From Catellicoccus marimammalium M35/04/3 (GTDB taxonomy: Bacteria > Bacillota > Bacilli > Lactobacillales > Catellicoccaceae): DNA of 64,000 bases. Positions 19,124 through 29,800 of the stretch are shown here, piece after piece (the first letter of the stretch is position 1; the number at the start of each line of letters is the position of its first letter). A model generated the notes under the pieces. That model searched no databases. It had not been told where the DNA came from and saw only the letters and a program-made list of their open reading frames with translations. The position numbers and the translations under genes were made by a program. Location of the stretch: the NCBI RefSeq assembly GCF_000313915.1, contig NZ_AMYT01000022.1, positions 62,001 to 126,000 on the forward strand, written 5' to 3'.

Positions 19124-20886
19124 TGATTCGAACAGCATATTGTGGAGAAATTACAGAAAGATATGTAGGAGAAGAAGTAACCGTTCAAGGTTGGGTCCAA
19201 AAACGACGTGACCTAGGTGGATTAATCTTTATTGATTTACGTGACCGCGAAGGAATTGTACAAATTGTTTTTGATCCAAAACGAAATGAAGAGCAATGGG
19301 AAATTGCCAATGAATGTCGTGGGGAATATGTATTAGAAATTCGTGGTACAGTCCAAAAACGTGAAAAAGAAAATCCGGAATTAAAAACAGGAGCAGTAGA
19401 AATTATTGCTTCAGAAATTCATATTTTAAATCGTGCAAAAACTACACCGATTGAAATTACAGAAGAAACAAAAGTTAATGATGAATTACGTTTGAAATAT
19501 CGTTATTTAGATTTACGTCGCAAACCAATGTATGAGAATTTAGCTTTACGTTCTAAATTAACTCATAGCATTCGTGAATATATGGATCAACAAGGATTTA
19601 TCGACATTGAAACTCCATATATGACAAAATCAACACCAGAAGGAGCGCGTGACTATTTAGTACCTTCTCGTGTTCATGAAGGACATTTCTATGCTTTACC
19701 ACAAAGTCCGCAAATTACAAAACAATTATTAATGGCTGCTGGATTTGACCGTTATTACCAAATCGTACGTTGCTTCCGTGACGAAGATTTACGTGGAGAC
19801 CGTCAACCAGAATTTACGCAAGTAGACTTAGAAACTTCTTTCTTAAGTGCAGAACAAATCCAAACTTTAGTAGAAGGCATGATTCAAAAAGCAATGCGTG
19901 ATGTGAAAGGTATCGAAGTGACTTTACCATTCCCACGTATGAGCTATCATGAAGCGATGAGTCGTTATGGTAGTGATAAACCAGATACTCGCTTTGGTAT
20001 GGAATTAATTGCTTTAAATGATGTTTTAAAAGATATCGACTTCAAAGTATTTGCAGATGCTATTCATAATGGAGGAGAAGTAAAAGCTATTTGTGCTCCA
20101 CAAGCAGCTAATCGTTATTCTCGCAAAGACTTAGATAAAATTGCAGAACACTTAAAACAATTTGGTGCTAAAGGATTAGCTTGGTTGAAAGTCGATGCTG
20201 AAGGTGTGAAAGGTCCTGTAGCGAAATTCTTTAATGAAGAATTACAAACTTCTTTATTAGAAGCAACAGGAGCAAAAGAAGGCGACTTATTATTATTTGT
20301 GGCAGATAAAAAAGATGTGGTTGCCGCAAGTCTAGGAGCACTTCGTTTACAATTAGGAGAAGAATTAGGATTAATCGATCATGATGCCTTTAATTTCTTA
20401 TGGATTGTAGATTGGCCATTACTAGAATTTGATGAAGAAGCAAACCGTTATGTAGCAATGCACCATCCATTTACGATGCCAAAAGCAGAAGATGTAGAAT
20501 TATTAGCTTCTGCTCCAGAAAAAGTTCATGCAGATGCCTATGATATCGTTTTAAATGGATATGAATTAGGTGGTGGTTCTTTACGTATTTATCAACGTGA
20601 AGTTCAAGAACAAATGTTTACTGCTTTAGGCTTTACAAAAGAAGAAGCAGAAGAACAATTCGGTTTCTTACTAGAAGCAATGGATTATGGCTTCCCTCCA
20701 CATGGTGGATTAGCGATTGGATTAGACCGCTTTGCGATGTTATTAGCAGGAGAAGATAATATTCGTGAAGTGATTGCTTTCCCTAAAAATAGTAAAGCGA
20801 TGGATGTAATGACACAAGCTCCAAGTTTAGTGTCTCCACAACAATTAGAAGAATTAGCGTTAGAAGTTCAAACTAAAGAAGGATAA
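19123..20886 (+). CDS. aspS: Aspartyl-tRNA synthetase
   Basis: 587 residues, bacterial-type AspRS: N-terminal OB-fold anticodon domain ([13 protein letters not shown]), class II core with [16 protein letters not shown], a GAD insertion domain around 290-400, and motif 3 G-L-A-I-G-L-D-R-F near 525. Translation coupled to hisS by the overlapping stop and start. Confidence 0.97.
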   Translation: MIRTAYCGEITERYVGEEVTVQGWVQKRRDLGGLIFIDLRDREGIVQIVFDPKRNEEQWEIANECRGEYVLEIRGTVQKREKENPELKTGAVEIIASEIHILNRAKTTPIEITEETKVNDELRLKYRYLDLRRKPMYENLALRSKLTHSIREYMDQQGFIDIETPYMTKSTPEGARDYLVPSRVHEGHFYALPQSPQITKQLLMAAGFDRYYQIVRCFRDEDLRGDRQPEFTQVDLETSFLSAEQIQTLVEGMIQKAMRDVKGIEVTLPFPRMSYHEAMSRYGSDKPDTRFGMELIALNDVLKDIDFKVFADAIHNGGEVKAICAPQAANRYSRKDLDKIAEHLKQFGAKGLAWLKVDAEGVKGPVAKFFNEELQTSLLEATGAKEGDLLLFVADKKDVVAASLGALRLQLGEELGLIDHDAFNFLWIVDWPLLEFDEEANRYVAMHHPFTMPKAEDVELLASAPEKVHADAYDIVLNGYELGGGSLRIYQREVQEQMFTALGFTKEEAEEQFGFLLEAMDYGFPPHGGLAIGLDRFAMLLAGEDNIREVIAFPKNSKAMDVMTQAPSLVSPQQLEELALEVQTKEG

Positions 20887-20890
20887 AATC

Positions 20891-21775
20891 ATGAATATAC
20901 AGCGCAATGATGGGAAGATTATGCAGTCAGATTATGCTCAGAAATTTTCTGCTTCGATTACTTATGGATTAGTTTCTGCGATTGCCTTGAATGTTTTTTG
21001 GCAACCAGGAAATATTTATGCTAGTGGAATTACTGGGTTTGCTCAGTTAATTGATAATTTTCTTTCTCATATGCTTCATATCAATGTTCCTATTTCTATG
21101 GTCATTTATGGAATTAATATCCCCTTATTTATCTTAGCTTGGTTTAAATTAGGGCGAAAATTTACTTTATTTACGATTTTAAGTGTTACGATTTCTGCAG
21201 TGATGATTCAGATTGTTCCTGAAGTGCCATTAATCAATGATCCACTAATTTGTGCGATCTTTGGTGGGGCGATTAACGGAATTGGTGTTGGATTTGCGAT
21301 GCGAAACGGAGTATCTTCAGGTGGATTGGACATCATTTCTCTTTATATCCGGAAAAAGACAGGAAAGAGTGTCGGATCGATTTCTGTACTCTTTAATGCT
21401 TGTATTATTTTAGCGGCTGGATTTTTATTCGGTTGGCCACATGCATTTTATAGTATGTTCTCCATCTTTATTAGTGGAAAAATGACAGATTCAATTTATA
21501 CTCGCCAACAAAAAATGCAAGTCATGATTGTAACTCGTCACCCACAACGAGTAATCGATACCATTCAAGCACAATTGCGTCGTGGAATTACGATTATTCA
21601 TGGAGCAGAAGGAGCTTATCGTCATGATAGTCAAACGATTTTAATTACAGTTATTACACGCTATGAATTACCGCAATTATCTAAAGCAATGAAACAAGCG
21701 GATGACCAAGCGTTCGTATCGATTGCGGATAATATTAAAATTTTGGGTAATTTCTATGATCCTGGAATGGAATAA
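20891..21775 (+). CDS. YitT-family membrane protein with DUF2179 domain
   Basis: 294 residues: about six membrane segments (residues 20-205) of the YitT type, including the N-x-F-W-Q-P-G-N-I-Y-A-S-G-I-T-G loop and the N-G-V-S-S-G-G-L-D-I-I motif, then a soluble DUF2179 domain from about 215. Function unknown; related proteins are common in Firmicutes. It starts 4 bases after aspS and probably shares its transcript. A 33-base shorter start exists but has no better ribosome site. Confidence 0.88.
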   Translation: MNIQRNDGKIMQSDYAQKFSASITYGLVSAIALNVFWQPGNIYASGITGFAQLIDNFLSHMLHINVPISMVIYGINIPLFILAWFKLGRKFTLFTILSVTISAVMIQIVPEVPLINDPLICAIFGGAINGIGVGFAMRNGVSSGGLDIISLYIRKKTGKSVGSISVLFNACIILAAGFLFGWPHAFYSMFSIFISGKMTDSIYTRQQKMQVMIVTRHPQRVIDTIQAQLRRGITIIHGAEGAYRHDSQTILITVITRYELPQLSKAMKQADDQAFVSIADNIKILGNFYDPGME

Positions 21776-21779
21776 ACAA

Positions 21780-21820
21780 AAGACCTTTACATTTTCTTTG
21801 TAAAGGTCTCTTTTTTTTGA
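21780..21820 (+). terminator. Terminator of the hisS-aspS operon
   Basis: AGACCTTTACA / TGTAAAGGTCT stem followed by eight T residues. Confidence 0.93.
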
Positions 21821-21866
21821 CAGTTTTTTTTCTTTCCCTTACTGTTATAAAGGAGAGGAGTTTAGT

Positions 21867-22397
21867 ATGAAAATAAAATCAATGCGTAAGCAAATCCAAA
21901 TGATTGTCTTTAGTGCCCTAGCTACAATTTTAATGTTTATCGCCATCCCGATTATCCCCTTGGCTCCTTTTTTGACGGTAGACATTAGCGATGTGTCCTT
22001 ACTTTTATTAGCACAGATGACAAAGCGTCGATATGCCCTTGTTGGTAGTATCTTAAGTGCGTTGTTATATTGGAGTATACAAGCTTTTTCTTTGCCTGTA
22101 TTGATCGGTTTAGTGGGTCATCTAGTCTTTACCTGGACTTATATTTGTAGCTATCCAAAAATCAAATCATTATGGAAACAAATCATCTTGCAATTTATCG
22201 TCTCAGTATTGGCCAATATTTTCTTTTTATTGCCAGCGTACGAGATGTTATTACATTTTGAACTACCATATTCACTATGTATTTACTTATTCTGTGCGTT
22301 ATTGCCATATTTAATCGTCAAAACAGCACTTGTCCATTGGATTGTCCATGAATGTCAAAAATTACCTTTTGTTTCTAAAAAGGAACGCATTGGATAG
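21867..22397 (+). CDS. ECF transporter S component, RibU-like
   Basis: 176 residues, about six membrane segments. The early ALATILMFIAIP segment and the P-F-L-T-V-D-I-S-D-V loop match the riboflavin-type S components of energy-coupling factor transporters (RibU: P-x-L-K-V-D-F-S-D). Length is typical. No FMN riboswitch is seen upstream, and no EcfA or EcfT genes are nearby, as expected for group II systems with a shared module. Riboflavin as substrate is inferred. The 3' end overlaps the convergent yazA gene by 43 bases. Confidence 0.65.
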   Translation: MKIKSMRKQIQMIVFSALATILMFIAIPIIPLAPFLTVDISDVSLLLLAQMTKRRYALVGSILSALLYWSIQAFSLPVLIGLVGHLVFTWTYICSYPKIKSLWKQIILQFIVSVLANIFFLLPAYEMLLHFELPYSLCIYLFCALLPYLIVKTALVHWIVHECQKLPFVSKKERIG

Positions 22398-22648
22398 TAT
22401 TGTTGAATATATTGTATTTTTTGTGCTCTCGTTTTTTGTTTAAAGGCATATTCCGCTTTTAAAGCACTAGAAGCATTTGGATATTCTTCATAGTAACGTA
22501 AAATAACTGGTCTGCGAGCACGAGTATATTTGGCTCCTTTTCCGGAGTTATGTTGTTTGATTCTTCGTTCTAAATTTGTAGTATATCCAGTATAAAGAGA
22601 GTGATCTTTACATTCGACAACATAAAGGTAGTGAATTTTATTTTCCAT
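22355..22648 (-). CDS. yazA: GIY-YIG nuclease-fold protein, YazA/UPF0213 family
   Basis: 97 residues. GIY-YIG core: Y-L-Y-V-V-E-C-K-D-H-S-L-Y-T-G-Y-T at the N-terminus, the R-R-I-K-Q-H-N helix with its arginine, and a G-A-K-Y-T-R-A-R-R-P segment. A single-domain member of uncertain role. It overlaps the upstream methyltransferase gene by 11 bases, matching the yabB-yazA order of Bacillus subtilis, and overlaps the convergent ECF gene by 43 bases. Confidence 0.92.
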   Translation of the reverse strand: MENKIHYLYVVECKDHSLYTGYTTNLERRIKQHNSGKGAKYTRARRPVILRYYEEYPNASSALKAEYAFKQKTRAQKIQYIQQYYPMRSFLETKGNF

Positions 22649-23360
22649 GGAAAATATCCATCATTTCTTTAGTGTATTCATTATTTTCGTTTTGGATGAT
22701 AAATGGAGGCTCAACGATAAATCCTTCTTTACTTCCATTTTTGATTCCTTCAATAATCATCGCTTTTGCAGGACGGTCCATTTTTGAATAAATAAAGCGA
22801 ACCTTTTTAGGAGTAATTTGGTGTCTTTGCATCGCTTCTAAAATGGGAAGGAAACGATCTGGACGATGGACTAAAGAAAGATGCCCTTTCGTTTTTAAAA
22901 CATAACTGGCTTGTTGCATAATATCCTCAATTTCGGCATAAATTTCATGACGAGCAATCGCTAAATGCGGATTAGGATTTTGTAACTGTTGCTCTCTTAC
23001 AGGAAAATATGGTGGATTACATAAAATAGCATCAATGGTATCATGAGCAAAATATTGAGAGAGTTCTTTTAAATCAGCACAGTGGACATGGCACTGTGCT
23101 TCTTTTTTATTTAAAGCAATACTTTGTTCGGCCATTTCTGCCAAGCGGGGTTGTAATTCTATAAAATCAATGCTCGCTTTTGTTTTTTCAGTACAAAGTA
23201 AGCCAACTGCGCCATTTCCTGCACATAAGTCAATGATTTTTCCTTTTTTAGGGACATAACCAAAATGAGCTAAAAGAACCGCATCGATAGAAAAAGAAAA
23301 TACTTCATTACTTTGAATAATTTTTAATCCATTGAAATTTAAATCATCTATTCGTTCCAT
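22638..23360 (-). CDS. tRNA1(Val) A37 N6-methyltransferase family (TrmN6/YabB)
   Basis: 240 residues, class I SAM-dependent methyltransferase. The SAM loop reads DLCAGNGAVGLL near residue 45 and the N6-adenine motif NPPYF is near residue 117. E. coli TrmN6 methylates A37 of tRNA1Val; Firmicutes YabB is the homologue. Divergent from plsC, with about 140 bases between starts. Confidence 0.88.
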   Translation of the reverse strand: MERIDDLNFNGLKIIQSNEVFSFSIDAVLLAHFGYVPKKGKIIDLCAGNGAVGLLCTEKTKASIDFIELQPRLAEMAEQSIALNKKEAQCHVHCADLKELSQYFAHDTIDAILCNPPYFPVREQQLQNPNPHLAIARHEIYAEIEDIMQQASYVLKTKGHLSLVHRPDRFLPILEAMQRHQITPKKVRFIYSKMDRPAKAMIIEGIKNGSKEGFIVEPPFIIQNENNEYTKEMMDIFHGK

Positions 23361-23498
23361 AAAATTAGTATCCTTCCTTCTTTTACATTCTTTCTTATGG
23401 TACCATAATCAAAAAAGGAAAAGGAAGAGCACTCCGAAGAAATCATGAAAAGTTGAAATAAATATGGTATTCTAACAGAGAAAAGAACGGAGGAAATT

Positions 23499-24083
23499 AT
23501 GTTTTACAAAGTTGCATTTTCCTTTATTAAAGGAATTTTTTATATTTTAAATGGCAAAATTAAAGTTGAAAATAAAGAGAAGTTACCAGAAGGGAATTAT
23601 ATTTTAGCGGCTCCCCATAAAACTTGGTGGGATCCATTAGTGCTAGCGATTGCTTGTTTACCTAAACAATTTACTTTTATGGCGAAAAAAGAATTATTTA
23701 AAAATAAATTCTTCTCTTGGGTATTAGGCAAAGTGAATGTTTTCCCAGTAGACCGTAAAAATCCAGGACCTAGTGCGATTAAACTTCCAGTTCAACGTTT
23801 GAAAAAAACAGATTTGAGCTTAATGATTTTTCCTTCTGGCACACGTCATTCAGAAGAGTTAAAAGGTGGGATTGCTTTGATTGCTAAAATGAGTCGTGTA
23901 CCGATTGTTCCTGCCGTATATGAAGGACCACTTACTATTAAAGATATTTTGTTACGTCATAAAATGACGATTCGCTTTGGTGATCCTATTGATACAAAGA
24001 CAGTAACCACAGATGAAGCAGGGCGTGAACAATTGATGGAACAGTTAAATGAAGCCTTTTCTGAATTACATAAGGAAAAATAG
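23499..24083 (+). CDS. plsC: 1-acyl-sn-glycerol-3-phosphate acyltransferase (PlsC family)
   Basis: 194 residues. The HX4D catalytic motif reads HKTWWD near residue 41. The block usually written FPEGTRS appears as FPSGTRH; as I recall, streptococcal relatives share this Ser, so it is probably subgroup-specific and not a defect. Adds the second acyl chain in phosphatidic acid synthesis at the membrane. First of a five-gene plus-strand run ending at queH. Confidence 0.88.
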   Translation: MFYKVAFSFIKGIFYILNGKIKVENKEKLPEGNYILAAPHKTWWDPLVLAIACLPKQFTFMAKKELFKNKFFSWVLGKVNVFPVDRKNPGPSAIKLPVQRLKKTDLSLMIFPSGTRHSEELKGGIALIAKMSRVPIVPAVYEGPLTIKDILLRHKMTIRFGDPIDTKTVTTDEAGREQLMEQLNEAFSELHKEK

Positions 24084-24089
24084 AAAGAG

Positions 24090-24569
24090 ATGAATACGAT
24101 GAAAGAAGAAAAAGAACCAATTCAAGAAGCGCCACTATGGCAGCTTTCGACGGTAGAAGGAAAGACTTTTGTCTACCAAGAAGATGTTGTTTTTCAATTA
24201 GTAGAAAATTATCGCGATGCGTTTCAACTAGAAGTATTTCAAGAAAAATTCATTGATCTTTTATTAAAATACGATTTTATCGTGGGAGATTGGGGATTTG
24301 AACAATTACGTCTTCGTGGTTTTTTCTATGATGATGTGAAAAATACACCAAAAGAATGGAAAATTTCTACTTTAGAAGATTATTTATATGAATATTGTAA
24401 TTTTGGTTGTCCTTATTTTGTTTTAGAACGTTTAAGTGGAGAAAAAGGTCGTTATATTCCACCGAAAAAACGCAACCATAAGAAACAAGAAGAAAAGAAA
24501 CCAAATTATAAAAATAAGAAAAAACCAAATCCAAAGAAAAGAAAAAAAAGAGGAGAACGCAATGTATAA
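24090..24569 (+). CDS. YutD-family protein
   Basis: 159 residues. The core (about 25-120) has the YutD pattern V-V-F-Q-L-V-E-N-Y-R-D-A-F and F-x-E-K-F-I-D-L-L-x-K-Y-D-x-I-V-G-D-W-G, with the C-N-F-G-C-P-Y-F segment. The last 35 residues are a Lys-rich basic tail. Function unknown. It overlaps the downstream HAD gene by 8 bases, as yutD and yutF neighbour each other in bacilli. Confidence 0.85.
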   Translation: MNTMKEEKEPIQEAPLWQLSTVEGKTFVYQEDVVFQLVENYRDAFQLEVFQEKFIDLLLKYDFIVGDWGFEQLRLRGFFYDDVKNTPKEWKISTLEDYLYEYCNFGCPYFVLERLSGEKGRYIPPKKRNHKKQEEKKPNYKNKKKPNPKKRKKRGERNV

Positions 24570-25323
24570 AGGATATTTGATTGATTTAGATGGAACCATC
24601 TATTTAGGAGATGAAATTATTCCAGCAGGGAAACGTTTTGTAGAACGTTTACAAGAAGAAAAAATTCCTTTTTTATTTGTGACGAATAATAGTAGTCGTA
24701 CACCAGAAGAAGTTGTTCGGATGTTAGCGACGAAATTTTCTATCCAAGTAACGACAGACCACGTTTATACTTCTGCCCAAGCGACAGCAGATTATATGGA
24801 TCGCTTAGGAAAAGAAAAAACGGTTTATTGGATTGGTCATGAAGGAATTAAACAAAGTTTGAGTGCTCATGGATATTCTTATGAAGAAAAAAATCCATCT
24901 TTTGTCGTGGTTGGTTTAGACCGTGAATTAACATACCAAAAATTAAGTACCGCATCTTTAGCGATTCAAAAAGGAGCGACTTTTATTGGAACGAATCCAG
25001 ATCGCAATATTCCTACCCATGAAGGATTAATGCCAAGTGCTGGCCCATCCATTGCCTACTTGGAAACTGCGACAGGACAAAAAGCCACTGTCATTGGAAA
25101 ACCAGAAGCGATTATGATGGAAGGGGCTGTTCAACGATTAGGACTAGATAAACAAGAAGTCGCAATGGTAGGGGATAATTATGAAACCGATATTTTAGCA
25201 GGAATTCATAATGATATTCCATCGATTTTAGTATTGACAGGCTTTACTAAAAAAGAACAAGTACCTACTTTACCAGAACAACCGACTCATGTTTTAAATT
25301 CATTAGATGAATGGAAACTATAA
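24562..25323 (+). CDS. HAD hydrolase, NagD/YutF-type (HAD-IIA)
   Basis: 253 residues. Motif I LIDLDGTIYLG, motif II FVTNNSS, and late motifs with the N-P-D-x-N segment and the AMVGDNYETDILAG motif match the HAD-IIA NagD-like group that dephosphorylates small sugar or nucleotide phosphates. The ATG at 24562 follows AGGAGAACGCA; longer in-frame starts lie within yutD. It overlaps the next gene by 13 bases. Confidence 0.92.
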   Translation: MYKGYLIDLDGTIYLGDEIIPAGKRFVERLQEEKIPFLFVTNNSSRTPEEVVRMLATKFSIQVTTDHVYTSAQATADYMDRLGKEKTVYWIGHEGIKQSLSAHGYSYEEKNPSFVVVGLDRELTYQKLSTASLAIQKGATFIGTNPDRNIPTHEGLMPSAGPSIAYLETATGQKATVIGKPEAIMMEGAVQRLGLDKQEVAMVGDNYETDILAGIHNDIPSILVLTGFTKKEQVPTLPEQPTHVLNSLDEWKL

Positions 25324-25976
25324 AAACTTATTTTAAAAGAAAACAATCGACAAAGCAGGCTCTATTTTGGGTCACTCTCTTTGTCTTTTGTTTTTGTAAT
25401 TTTTTGGTGTGGAATAGTTATTTTTGCTTTGATTTCTTTTTTGCCTCTGATATTGCTCAGAAAACACATACTTCTGTAGGCGAATTAGAAAGCTTATTTC
25501 GTCATCTATTATTTTATCTTCAAGGATGGCAATCTACATTACCACTCGCTCCTTTTTCTGCTTCTTTAGCAGCAAAGCAACATTTTGCAGAGGTGCGTTT
25601 TTGGTTTATATTAAACAATAGTGTAGGTCTTTTATTAAGTTTACCAGCCTATTGGAGCCTTTTTCGTTTGAAATATCAATGGTATTGGATTAAACAGTGG
25701 ATTTCTTCATTACAAAAAGGATTTTTCCTTCTTTTTGGCTTAATGATTTTAGCATTTGGACCGTTATTTACGGTATTCCATTTGTTACTTTTTCCTAATC
25801 AAAAATGGCTTTTTCATTTACCAGAAGATTCAATTATTTACCTTTTACCAGAATCGTTATTCCAATTTTATTTCTGTTATTGGGGAATGCTGCTTTTGAT
25901 AATCAGTATAGCATTAAAAATTTATATTAAGAGAAAGGAAAACTATAGTGATAGAAGCAAAAGAAGTGCTAGATAA
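25311..25976 (+). CDS. TIGR01906-type integral membrane protein
   Basis: 221 residues, four membrane segments (about 18-40, 98-118, 135-158, 193-212). It has the family pattern H-F-A-E-V-R-x-W early in the second half, F-H-x-L-L-F-P-N-Q-K-W-L-F, and L-L-P-E-S-L-F-Q. Function unknown. Its position between the HAD gene and queH, overlapping both, is consistent with this family in enterococci. Confidence 0.8.
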   Translation: METIKTYFKRKQSTKQALFWVTLFVFCFCNFLVWNSYFCFDFFFASDIAQKTHTSVGELESLFRHLLFYLQGWQSTLPLAPFSASLAAKQHFAEVRFWFILNNSVGLLLSLPAYWSLFRLKYQWYWIKQWISSLQKGFFLLFGLMILAFGPLFTVFHLLLFPNQKWLFHLPEDSIIYLLPESLFQFYFCYWGMLLLIISIALKIYIKRKENYSDRSKRSAR

Positions 25977-26706
25977 AATGCACAAAAATCAAAAGATTAA
26001 CTATGATCGAGTACTACAAAAAATGGTTCAAGAATGGGAGAAAGAAGCATTTCGACCTAAAATTTTACTACATAGTTGTTGTGCTCCTTGTAGTACATAT
26101 ACTCTAGAATATTTAACAAAATATGCCGATGTGGATATTTACTTTGCGAATTCTAATATTCATCCTGCAACGGAGTATGAACGTCGTCGCTTAGTACAAG
26201 AAAAATTTGTCCAAGATTTTAATCGTGATTATGGAACAAATATTCAATTGATTTCTGCTCCTTATGAGCCACAAAAATTTGTCCAAATGGTTCAAGAAGC
26301 TAAATTAGAAGAAGCACCAGAAGGCGGAGATCGCTGTCATTTATGTTTTGATATGCGTCTTTCTTCTGTAGCGGATAAAGCAGCAGAATTAGGTTATGAC
26401 TATTTTGCTAGTGCATTGACAGTTTCTCCGCACAAAAATAGCCAAGTGATCAATGAAGTGGGATTAGATGTAGAAGAAGAGCGTGCTGTCTCTTATCTAC
26501 CTAGTGATTTTAAAAAGAATAATGGCTATCGTAGAACAGTAGAGATGTGTGAAATTTATGATATTTACCGTCAATGTTATTGTGGTTGTGTCTTTGCGGC
26601 AAGACAACAAGAATTAGATTTAAAAGCAATTAGCAAAGAAGCAAAAGAAGCCATTCCTAAATTACGAGAACAAATTGAATGGAATATTCAACAGAATCAA
26701 AAATAG
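25948..26706 (+). CDS. queH: Epoxyqueuosine reductase QueH
   Basis: 252 residues, QueH (formerly DUF208). Last step of queuosine synthesis on tRNA: reduction of epoxyqueuosine. Metal and Fe-S cysteines are in HSCCAPCS, R-C-H-L-C-F and Q-C-Y-C-G-C. The start is GTG at 25948 behind GAAAGGAAAA; an ATG ten codons later lacks a site. Final gene of its run, followed by a terminator. Confidence 0.93.
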   Translation: MIEAKEVLDKMHKNQKINYDRVLQKMVQEWEKEAFRPKILLHSCCAPCSTYTLEYLTKYADVDIYFANSNIHPATEYERRRLVQEKFVQDFNRDYGTNIQLISAPYEPQKFVQMVQEAKLEEAPEGGDRCHLCFDMRLSSVADKAAELGYDYFASALTVSPHKNSQVINEVGLDVEEERAVSYLPSDFKKNNGYRRTVEMCEIYDIYRQCYCGCVFAARQQELDLKAISKEAKEAIPKLREQIEWNIQQNQK

Positions 26707-26707
26707 A

Positions 26708-26743
26708 AAATAGCTCAGTCAAAGATCGACTGAGCTTTTTAAT
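26708..26743 (+). terminator. Terminator after queH
   Basis: AGCTCAGTC / GACTGAGCT stem (26712-26720, 26728-26736) with T run. Confidence 0.9.
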
Positions 26744-26883
26744 TTTCCTTTAATTTCCGTGTTTATTAATAGTATTTTTTTGAAAAATATCTAAAGTATG
26801 AGAAAATATTGATAACACATTTTATTGTGAATCTTGTACTATTGAATTAATAAATGACACGTATAAAGGAGAACATACCCCAA

Positions 26884-29800
26884 ATGAAAAAGAAAACACT
26901 ATATACAACAGTCGCAAGTTGCTTATTTAGCGTTGGTTTATTAACAAACGTCGATGCATTTGCTGCAGAAGAAGAAAATGATAAAAAACATACAGTAGAT
27001 GCAGTTAAAGAACATAAAGATGAACGTATTTCTTTAACAAAACTAACCCCTTGTTATACAAAAATTGGTTGGGGCGAATTGAAAGTCAATAAAAACTTGG
27101 ACAATCAGCCAATCCGCTTGAAGTTGGATAATGATGAAGTATTTACTTTTGATGAAGGAATTGTTGCTCATGCCTATTCAAAAGTAGAATATAATATCTC
27201 AGAATATTCAGAAAAATATCCAATTTTCCAAACGTATGTCGGTGTAGATTATTCACGTGGAAATCGTGGTTCTGTTTCGTTTAAAGTATATACATCAGAA
27301 GATAATAAAAATTGGAAAGAAGTCGATCATACCGAAGTATTAAGTGCTGATTCTAAAGCAAAATTAATTCGCGTAAACGTTAAAGGAGCAAAATATATTC
27401 GTTTAGAAGCAAATGATAACCATGGAAATGGCGATGATCATGCTGCTTACGGAAATCCAATGTTAACAACAGAAGAGTATAGTGATGCACCTGGAGAATC
27501 ATTAGCTGTGGTGAAACCAGTTAGCGTTTATGATGAAGAAATTAAAAAAGCATACGCAGCAAATAACAATACTTTAAATGAATCGATTAAAAAATTGATC
27601 TTACAACGTACTTTTATTGCTCGTTGTGGATATCATACAATCAATAAATTAACTAAAAATAGCCAAGAAACAACCGAAGCATTAAACTGGTTATTAAATA
27701 ACTACAATGCCTTATCTCATTTTATCCATGCAGGAGAAATGGACCGTGCAGCTTCAACAGATAAAGTAATCAAATCTTGGACTGAATTATATAAAAATTA
27801 CCATGATGATTTCACAAGTCCAGTCTTATTAAAATTAGCAATCGCGACAGCGATTACTCATGGTAGTGATATTTATTTCTGGACAGGTTCTGGACAACCT
27901 TCTGTAGCTACAGAGCGTTATGCTTCATTCAAAAAATTATATAAGAATGGAACAATGGCCAAAGGAATCCGTACAGGAAATATTAAAGACTTTGAAACAT
28001 TACCACCTGTATTATTACGTTGGGTTGTCAATGCTAAAATGCACACTCCAGAAATTAATTGGTTTGCAAATTATGCCTTAAAAGAAAAAGATAAAGGTCG
28101 TAATTACCTAGATGCCTATAATTACATTAACTATACAGATGGCTATAACTATGGTAAAGAAGAATATCATGATTTAAAACAAGCAGAAAAATGGAATAAA
28201 AAATACGATTTCAAAGAATTATATGCGAGTGAAGAAGAATATACCAACCGAAACATTCAACACTTATGGCAAGTCTTTGAGGAAGGTTCTGTTTGTGGTG
28301 GATTAGCAAAAACTTACACTAATGTCCAACAAGTATTTGGTTTACCTGCTGCAGTTTGTGGACAACCAGGACATGCTGCATCTTTTGTCTATGATAAAAA
28401 AGATGGAAAACCAGTATGGAATATTTATAATGATATCTTTGGCTTTATGAAATCAGATCGTGGAGATTTCTTATTCTGGGGACCTAAATATTCTTCTACA
28501 AATTATAATGGTAGTTATGTATTATTAGCTCAAGCAGCATTAAATGATTATCGTGCCTTTATGAATGCAAACTACTACAATTTATTAGCAAATAGCTTTA
28601 ACTCACCAGAAGATAAAGTGAAAGCATATCAAAAAGCATTAGAAGTTGAAGGACTAAATATGGACTCCATTATGGGCTTATTAAAAAATATGAAATCATT
28701 AAATGTTTCTGATGCAGATTACTTACGCTTTGCAAAAGAAGTAGCGAAAAACTTGAAATATTATCCACTACCATTTGTTGATGTGATGAATGAAATTCGT
28801 TCTCAAATGAAATCTGCAAATGATAAAGCAGCGATTGATTCTTTACGCTTACGCACATTGAAAGATATGAAGAAAGTAAGTGATTCAGAATATATCCAAG
28901 CGAACGTTTGTCGTGGAATGGCTGATTTCTTATTAGGAGATCGTGATATGACTGTAGCTACTTTCTCTTTTGATGGAAAAGATGCAGGTACTATCGTAAT
29001 GAATGAACGTTATCAAGATTCTGATATTCGTTGGGAATATTCATTAGATGGTGGCAAAACGAAAAAAGAAGTAAATGATAAAAAATTAAAATTATCATCA
29101 GAAGAAATTGCTAAAATCAATGCAAAAGATGGAATTCAAATTTCATTTGTAGGAACGGATGAAATTCATAAAATTGAAATTGAAGATGGAAACTTAGATA
29201 AGAAATTCCATGTCAATGATTTAGAAAACCGTTTATTAGGCTCAAACCAACCATTAGAATATCAAGATCAAGATGGTCAATGGAAACCGTATACAAATAC
29301 AGTTCGTTTTGCTGGGGATCAAAAAGTGAAATTCCGTTCTGCAGCTCATGGTCAACAAATGGCAAGTTCAGCACAAGAATTTAACTTTACGGCAAGTACA
29401 GACCAAAAAACATATATTCCAGTTTCTGATATTTCCTTATACAAATTCTGTTCCGAACACAACAATACAGATGAAGCTGCGAAAAATATGATTGATGGTG
29501 ATAAAAACACATTATGGCACAATGATTGGGGCGGAAATGATAACTTATTCTACAGTGTAGAATTTAACCAAGTGAAAAACTTAAAAACTATCCAATATTT
29601 ACCTCGTCAAGCGGGAAATGATAATGGTAAATTAAAAGAAGTTTCTATTTACACAAGTTTAGATGGTAAAGAGTGGAAATTAGCACAAACCTTTACTAAT
29701 ATTTCTGCTAGTCGTGAAATGAAAACATTTACGTTAGACAAACCAGTCCAAGCTAAATATGTAGCATTAAAAGCAAACCAAACTTATGGTAAAATATTAA

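Noticed and set aside
23823-23850. PlsC with FPSGTRH in place of FPEGTRS as a dead enzyme
   Set aside because: The HX4D motif is intact and, from memory, streptococcal PlsC proteins share this Ser, so it is likely a subgroup trait.
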